Under the pieces are notes generated by a model. That model searched no databases, was not told where the DNA came from, and saw only the letters and a program-made list of their open reading frames with translations. A DNA stretch of 64,000 nucleotides from Liolophura sinensis. Taxonomy: Eukaryota > Mollusca > Polyplacophora > Chitonida > Chitonidae. The DNA is taken from contig NC_088304.1 in assembly GCF_032854445.1 (NCBI RefSeq), positions 12,845,704 to 12,909,703 of the forward strand. The letters run 5' to 3'. Below, piece after piece: positions 57,779-64,000 of this stretch (its first letter is position 1; each line of letters starts with the position of its first letter). The position numbers and the translations under genes are program-made.

Positions 57779-60700
57779 ATGTTCCGAGCCCAGCCATACT
57801 TTATCCGTGTCGTGCTCACCAGTAAGTATTTAGAGCGTTTGTAGATGTTTACCTTTCCAGCAATGGTTTACGCGCTTTTCGGGGCTGTGTACTCTGTATA
57901 CACACTGTACATGTGTGTCATGATTACGCATACACACGATACGACAGGCACGCCTTCCTGGAGACATACACTCGATCTTAACGTGTCTTAGTGTACTATA
58001 TTCTCACGCCTTCAGCTCCATCAGCACTTTTCTTTATTGAAGCACCGAAATGCTTCTCGCGACAGTAAAATAAGCAGGCCTTCCTAGGCTGTGGGTCTTC
58101 GGTATTAAGTGCTACTATTGGCTACTTTCTAATATCCGCAATCGCTGATCGATCTAAACAGTTCAGTTAAGTGTTGTGTGAATGTAAGTGAGAAGATCTC
58201 AAGAAAAAGCTGTTTTCCTTATGGGTAACGACTATTGGTATGTAAATGTAAGTGGGCAGGCCTTGGTAATAGGCTGTTTTCCTCACAATTGACGGCTAGT
58301 GATATTTAAATGTAAGTGGGACGGTCTTGATAATAGACTGTTTTTCTTACAGGTAACGACTAGTGGTATGTAAATGTAAGTGGGAAGGCCTTGGTAATAG
58401 GCTGTTTTTCTCACAGGTGACGGCTAGTGATATTTAAATGTAAGTGGGACGGTCTTGATAATAGACTGTTTTTCTTACAGGTAACGAGTAGTGGTATGTA
58501 AATGTAAGTGGGAAGGCCTTGGTAATAGGCTGTTTTCCTCACAGGTGACGGCTAGTGATATTTAAATGTAAGTGGGACGGTCTTGATAATAGACTGTTTT
58601 TCTTACAGGTAACGACTAGTGGTATGTAAATGTAAGTGGGAAGGCCTTGGTAATAGGCTGTTTTCCTCACAGGTGACGGCTAGTGATATTTAAATGAAGG
58701 TGGGGAGGTCTCGATAATAGGCTTTTTTCCTCACAGGTGTTTCCTAGTGGTTTTTAAATATGTCTGGGAAGGTCTCAAGAATAGACAGTTCTCCTTACTG
58801 GTAACGACGTCTGGATTTGTTCTTTCCATTAACCTCCAACGGAGCCGACGTCATATGTCATATACAGATGGAAAAGTTTTGAACATTGATGGAATAAACA
58901 AATAAGTAAATAAAAAAAACATTACAATAAACAAGAAAAACAGCTTTTTAACTTGAACTAATGTAACAGTTAGAGTTTATGCTTGAAATTCGTCTTAGGT
59001 TAGAAACAGCAGGTGCCCAAATGACATCTGAAGCCAGTGCAGCGAATGGATGTCAGTGCAGAGGAGTCCGTTTTTAAGTGCTGACTATAAACAAGAATGT
59101 TGAGCGATAATCAGTTGACTAAATCACAAAGTAAGTAAGAAGTATTGAGACCAGGTTGTGTGTGAATACTTATGTGATCTCGGGATTAGGAATCAGGAAG
59201 TGGCACGCTAATGGTATTTTTAAGGACACACCAAAAAGGAACTGTGAAACGAAGATTATGGTTTAAAGGGAAATAAAGAATGTTGTGTTAAACAAATTAA
59301 AGAATAAAATTTCATTATTGTAGCATGATATATTTTAACTTGCTGGGACCGCGGTACCAGCTTAGCGACGCCTATTCGGTCTCCCCTTAGAACTCCCCTC
59401 GGGATCCCTTTGTTATGACAGCTAATACAGTTGACGTCACGACTGCAGGCTACTTAATTTCCGGATGGACGGCTTTAGCCTCAGGAAAGCTCTCTAGTTC
59501 AAAGTCATTGTTGTACCTTTATACTTTAGGACACGTCCTGATCTACATATTATGAAATACGCTAAACGTTCCATGTATTCCTTAAACGTAATTAAGAAAC
59601 CATGAAGAAAAGTTTACATTGCTGCACATGAGAAACCTTGTACGTGTCTTCGCGGTCTGAGCGATCTGACGGTCTTTTAACCTCACCCATGTTATTTGAT
59701 GACATGATTGTAATGAAGAAGCAACCTATTCAACCGAGGCTTTGGGGCATAGGGTATCAGGTAGCTGCCGAAGTATGGTGTGTTTTAATCAGGCTCTAGA
59801 CCTTTCACCCGAAAACCTTTACCTCTACTCCGTCGCAGGAATTAAGTATTCCAGAGTACGTTGTAAATAAATCCTTCAACATTACAGGCACTGTCTTCCT
59901 CGGTTTAGTGGAAACCCTAGAACTCTCCATGACAACAATTTATGTGAAGGCCATGGCCGGAAGCCAGGTGGACATTCCCTGTGGATGCAACACTCCGGCC
60001 ATTGACAAAGACGGTCGAGTCATATGGAAGAAAGGTCAGCCTGGTCCACTTATCATTTCCAGAGGACGACCCAATGGCAAGGTCAAGGTCGGAGAAGACT
60101 GGCAGAATGCTCGGGTCAGCATAAACGGTTCGACCTTGACCCTTCCTCACCTCCAATTCCCGCGAGATCATGGAGAATTTGTGTGCTTTAGGAAAGATCC
60201 CTGGAATGTCATGGTAACGGTGCTGGGTAAGAACTCGTTTTTTCCCGTTTTCATCATTTAGGTTTGAGTCAGAGGAGAATTGGGTGTCCTTGACCCGTAG
60301 CGTTATACAGTTGGCTTCGTTATCATGGAACAAATGGTTTGTTTTCTTATAAATTAATAAAGCAAGATATTTACAACAGTATAATACCTAAAAAGAATCA
60401 TTAATCTTTCCACATTCCTGAAGAATGGGTTATTAACTCTGTTAATACAAAGGTCTGCAAAATTCCGAAAGGCGACGACGGCATCGAAAGTCATACAAAT
60501 CAACAGCCGTCATTGGAAAGGTCTGCAGCAACCTGCGGATGGTTGTGGGATTCCCCAGAGCTCTGTAAGGTTTCCTCCTACCATAATTCTGGCCGCCGCC
60601 GTATAAGTTAATATTCTTGAGCACGACGTAAAAACACCAATTAAATAAATAAATCAAATGAACGCAACAATACGTACGTGTAGCTCTTCGACGCCAATTG

Positions 60701-63213
60701 TTATAATCAGTAAAAATGTATCAGGATGTACATTGAGGAACTGAATCAAAACATGATCTATCATAACGATTTCTTTGTGGTACAGAATTCCATTTTAGCT
60801 GGTATCCATCTAGGCACGGATTAGACAGGTCTTATTTCATTTGAATATTGTAATCCATTTTAGATAGGCCTACCAAAAATGTCCACCAAAGCACCGTCGC
60901 AAAAGCAAGAAGAAATAATTGTATGCAGAGCATAGGCCCGAGTGACTTTAGGCGAGAAACGTTCACCAGAGACCTCGAAAAATCCCAAATTTTGCATTAG
61001 TCAATACAAAACACACTGACTTTGTCAGAATTTCTCATACAATTGTCCTCTTCGCAGCCCCTGTTACAGCTGTGAGAATGCGAGGCGCTAAAACGCTTGA
61101 CGGGAGACAAACACTGGACGCTGGAGTTGGTAGGTATGTCGTGGTCACGTGTTCTACAATGGCGAATCCGGACCCGGTGTTCCGGTGGCATTTGGGGACA
61201 GGACAGCTCCCCATTGCAATTAAGGCTAACAAGAGCGACCCTAGTTCCAGATCAGTACGTTTCCCTGTTACCAGAGACATGGACGGGACGACAGTAGAAT
61301 GTGCGGCAAAAAACGATCTGGGAGATTGGGTGAAGGAAACAGCGTATTTGAGAGTGCTTTGTAAGTCTGACGGGTATTATCCCATTTTTATGCACTTTCA
61401 AATGTAATCACTTAAAAGGAGATATAAAAAGGTAACATAAAACGAACAGTATGGTTTAAAGAAAATAAAGAAAGATATGGCACAAGAAATGTATAAAAAA
61501 AGTCATTTATGAGGCATTTTTTAAATTCTTAATAATCCCTCTATTTCACTGCATACTCTCCGTCATTGGTCGGAAATATACGAAAATGACGTCATTGATG
61601 ATCATACTTGGAGCCAGTTTAGCGCCCCGAATTCGGTCTCTCCACCAGCAAAGTTGTTTTAACAGTTATCACAGCTGTAGGCTGGACAGCAGGTTTCAGA
61701 CTGACCACTGGGGCCTCAGAAAAACTGTAGTTTAAAGCCATTTTACGAGGAAAGTTGAGACGCTTATTTTGTGTTTTTATATGATGTATAAACCAAGCTG
61801 TTCATGTATCATTTATGTTGAGCATAAAATTATGATTTCTGAGCAATGATGGAATAGATGATTTTGGTATAGCATTCTACCCAGCTGTTAGTTGGAGCCG
61901 TGTTAAATAGAGATGACTTTTCAAACAACATGTCACGCAACACACCGGCCGGTACATTTACCTCCCTGATTAATATCATTTCATGCTGTTTATATCCACA
62001 GATAAAAAAAAACTGAGTTTGTTTACTTGTTATATTTGCTTCGTGATTTATGTAAAGGTGAACTATCAGAATTTCGTTCAATGATAAAATTTTTATTTCG
62101 CACAGTTTATAGATATCGCTTTTGTTTTTATAGTTTTTATAGTTTACACCCAGACACCATGACGTTAAAAAAGAAACATTAGTTTCCGGACATTCCGATT
62201 TGAACCCAGCAGTATGACGTCACAATGCATGTACAGTAAACTTTTACATTTCTACGTCACGCAAACAATAAAACACGACGTCATACGTACGTAGCTTTAA
62301 CGTATCTAGGTCAGCTGTTTTGACCTAAGTTTGCCGTTGATCGGTTTAAAACGCATGATCTCTGTGGAGGGAGAAAAACAGAATGGCAGCGAGAAATATG
62401 CATTTTTTGCCACATTTTCATCGTTTTTGGGGCGTAGAATAGACCTTAACACCTTTTTCGTACCTCGTCAAATGCTACCTATTCTCGGGACTTGACTCGG
62501 TACGAAACAAGCTTCGAGTTAAACAACAAAACACCGCTATTACCGCAAGAACAACACCAGCAAAAGTATTGCGTTGCCATTACAGAACAGGTCTCTCTTA
62601 TATAGCATAACCATCTGTAGCTGTAACAAAACCTGTTCTACTATGATTCAGAATTCGTAGTATTCTCTCGGTTTAACAGAATGGTTTTTAAAGCGCGGTG
62701 TTCTTGCGCCTTAAGCTCAAAACTGGTACATTGCTATATTATTATACACTTGCTATTCTGTCACAAGTGGACACCTGGTAGTCTTGATTTAAGATATGCC
62801 ATTTAGCGTAACAGAATCACTATGGCATAAAATTTCTTTGGTTGTCGTTTTTTTGTTTGTTCTTTCTTAAACTGATAACTAACATTTTGTAGAGACGTTG
62901 TAAAGCCATTTGCACCAAAGGCACAAACTTTTTTCTGCAGATGCCCCAACAAATATCTCTATATCGGTTAAACCCAAAACTCTGACCGCTGTGGAAGGCG
63001 AACGCGTAATTTTGAGCTGTGACGCTAACGGAACACCGTCACCGGTCTACATCTGGGTGGCACGTGGAAAAGATGGCAGACGCAATCAGACAGTTTCTAA
63101 TTCGCCCATCTACACCATACGATCCATCCGAGCATCGCAGGCAGGGATCTATCAATGTACAGCAATAAACAGTCAAGGGCTGGCAACACAAAGAGTCAAG
63201 GTCACAGTATTAC
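57779..63213 (+). CDS. Immunoglobulin-superfamily protein, N-terminal part (signal peptide + 3 Ig domains), continues past the window
   Basis: Coding exons are 57779-57821, 59888-60226, 61058-61360 and 62941-63213. All junctions are GT-AG and all introns are phase 1, the pattern of shuffled Ig modules. An in-frame stop at 57752-57754 supports the start. Signal peptide: residues 1-24. Ig1 (about 28-127, V-like) has C46, W61 and C114 in HGEFVCF. Ig2 (129-228) has C159, W171 and C209. Ig3 (230-319, I/C2-like) has C255, W267 and C301 in AGIYQC. N94-G-S is a possible glycosylation site. Each Ig domain is one exon. The frame is open at the donor after 63213, and no later exon was seen before 64000, so transmembrane or secreted nature is unknown. 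Adhesion receptors, hemicentin/peroxidasin-like matrix proteins and molluscan immune Ig proteins are all possible. Confidence 0.92.
58140..58790 (+). repeat. 64/128-bp minisatellite in Ig-gene intron 1, each unit splice-site-like
   Basis: Two alternating ~64-bp subunits ('aatgtaagtgggaaggcc' and 'aatgtaagtgggacggtc' types) form a dimer repeating at exactly 128 bp (the 'tgtaagtgggac' start recurs at 58311, 58439, 58567). Units contain a pyrimidine run followed by CAG|GTAACG or CAG|GTGACG, which looks like an acceptor fused to a donor. The two flanking units are more diverged. Confidence 0.85.
59210..59520 (+). repeat. Intronic segment paralogous to 61405-61745
   Basis: Sequence in intron 1 ahead of Ig exon 2 ('tatggtttaaagggaaataaag' region, 'cctattcggtctcc', 'agctctctagttcaaag') aligns in the same order with intron 3 sequence ('tatggtttaaagaaaataaag', 'gaattcggtctctcc', 'ctgtagtttaaagcc'). 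It suggests duplication of exon-intron blocks or two copies of an unrecognised repeat. Confidence 0.55.
60513..60653 (+). mobile_element. SINE-A copy, 5'-truncated, in Ig-gene intron 2
   Basis: From 'ggaaaggtctgcagcaacct' to 'aattaaataaataaa'. Confidence 0.87.
61405..61745 (+). repeat. Intronic segment paralogous to 59210-59520
   Basis: Partner of the preceding segment, in intron 3 between Ig domains 2 and 3. Divergence is substantial, with indels. Confidence 0.55.
61746..62940. other. Ig-gene intron 3
   Basis: Holds CRE-like motifs around 62217-62283 ('gacgtcacaatg', 'ctacgtcacg', 'cgacgtcata') and a MITE copy. No exon recognised. Confidence 0.45.
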
Positions 63214-63214
63214 G

Positions 63215-63520
63215 TAAGTCTTTCCAACCACGAGACACGGGTTCAATTCCGGTCTGGGACATGGAAGTTACAGATTCCCTCGCTCTCACTCTTCGTAGGG
63301 GCTTTCCGAAGACTTGATACTTTCGTTCAAGAGCATTTGTCTTCCACCAATATCGTGTGCTTATCTGTATGCGACATGTGGCAAAGTTCGTCTGTAACTT
63401 GCCAAAGGTCGGTGCTTTACCTCTGACCACACATGTTTCCTTCACTAATAAATGTGACCACCATCGTATACATAAAATATTCGTGAGTGTGGCGATAAAT
63501 AATGGTCAAATAAGTAAATC
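63215..63520 (+). mobile_element. SINE-C-like element beside Ig exon 4
   Basis: The B-box 'acgggttcaattccggtc' is followed by a body with 'tgtcttccaccaatatcgtg', 'aacttgccaaaggtcggtgc' and a SINE-A-like tail. Parts recur at 3050-3440 and 44100-44590. It starts immediately at the donor of Ig exon 4. Confidence 0.6.
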
Positions 63521-63578
63521 AAATGTATAAATGTTCAATTTAGTGGTAGATTTTGCGGAGGCATGGTTTACAAATGCG

Positions 63579-63828
63579 GGGCTTCCGTGGCTCAGTTGTT
63601 TAGCTAGCGCAGCATAATCACCCAGGAGCCTCTCACCATTGCGTTCACTGTGAGTCCAAGTGCAGCTAATGCTGCTTCCTCCCCGGTCGTAAGTGGGAAG
63701 GTCTGTAAGCAAACTGCGGATGGTCGTGGATTTTCCCCGGGCTCTGCCCGGTTTCCTCCCACCATAATGCCCGCCGCCGTCGTATAAGTGAAATATTCTT
63801 GAGTACGGCGTAAGACACCAATGAAATC
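63579..63828 (+). mobile_element. SINE-A copy, near full length
   Basis: 'gcttccgtggctcagttgtt' with a small deletion after the A box, then the complete body and tail. Confidence 0.9.
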
Positions 63829-64000
63829 AAATAATAATAATACAAATGCATGTTTACAAGGTTTACTTTGGTGTTCAATTTGTCGCTATAATCGAAAATG
63901 TTCTCCTGTCAGAAATATTTAGCAACCAAATATCAAACGGTTGTTGTGCCTTTTTTCTGAAAAAACTGTTGATTTTATACACCAGTGCATAGTTTTAATG

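Overview
The window looks like nuclear DNA of a marine mollusc, probably a gastropod or bivalve. Genes have GT-AG introns and sit far apart in AT-rich sequence. The DNA is packed with tRNA-derived SINEs that share the tail 'aagtgaaatattcttgagta' and end in AATA/ATAA repeats. As far as I recall this SINE type is typical of molluscs. The species cannot be named from the sequence alone, and nothing looks bacterial or viral.

Three host genes can be read exon by exon, all on the + strand. (1) A secreted, probably GPI-anchored alpha-carbonic anhydrase: first exon 28797-28851, remaining exons 37674-42625, 311 aa, all catalytic residues present. A second TATA-driven signal-peptide exon with the same splice phase lies upstream at 21842-21902. 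(2) A two-exon kinase gene (49992-51554, 444 aa) with an unrecognised N-terminal half and a complete but divergent kinase domain. It lies just behind a cluster of CRE-like sites and a nest of MITE-like elements. (3) The 5' part of an immunoglobulin-superfamily gene (57779-63213): signal peptide plus three Ig domains, every intron in phase 1, running off the right edge.

The most interesting mobile element is a 1.8-kb DNA transposon at 35330-37164 inside carbonic anhydrase intron 1. It has 31-bp inverted ends, a 4-bp target duplication (CGCT) and an intact 316-codon ORF that resembles the DUF7869/RNase-H-like transposase-related family. It landed in a truncated SINE copy.

Layout: 0-14 kb has no recognisable gene and holds SINEs and two large minisatellites (17-bp unit at 7073-7633; 23-bp unit at 11708-12695). 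14.5-21 kb is a diverged tandem duplication of a ~3-kb segment. 21.7-42.6 kb is the carbonic anhydrase locus. 42.6-50 kb is repeats. 50-51.6 kb is the kinase. 51.6-57.7 kb is repeats, including a 31-bp/155-bp higher-order satellite. 57.8-63.2 kb is the Ig gene, whose first intron carries a 64/128-bp minisatellite of splice-site-like units. The three genes do not form an evident pathway. The carbonic anhydrase could serve CO2/bicarbonate exchange or shell mineralisation, and the Ig gene adhesion or recognition, but the sequence does not decide this.
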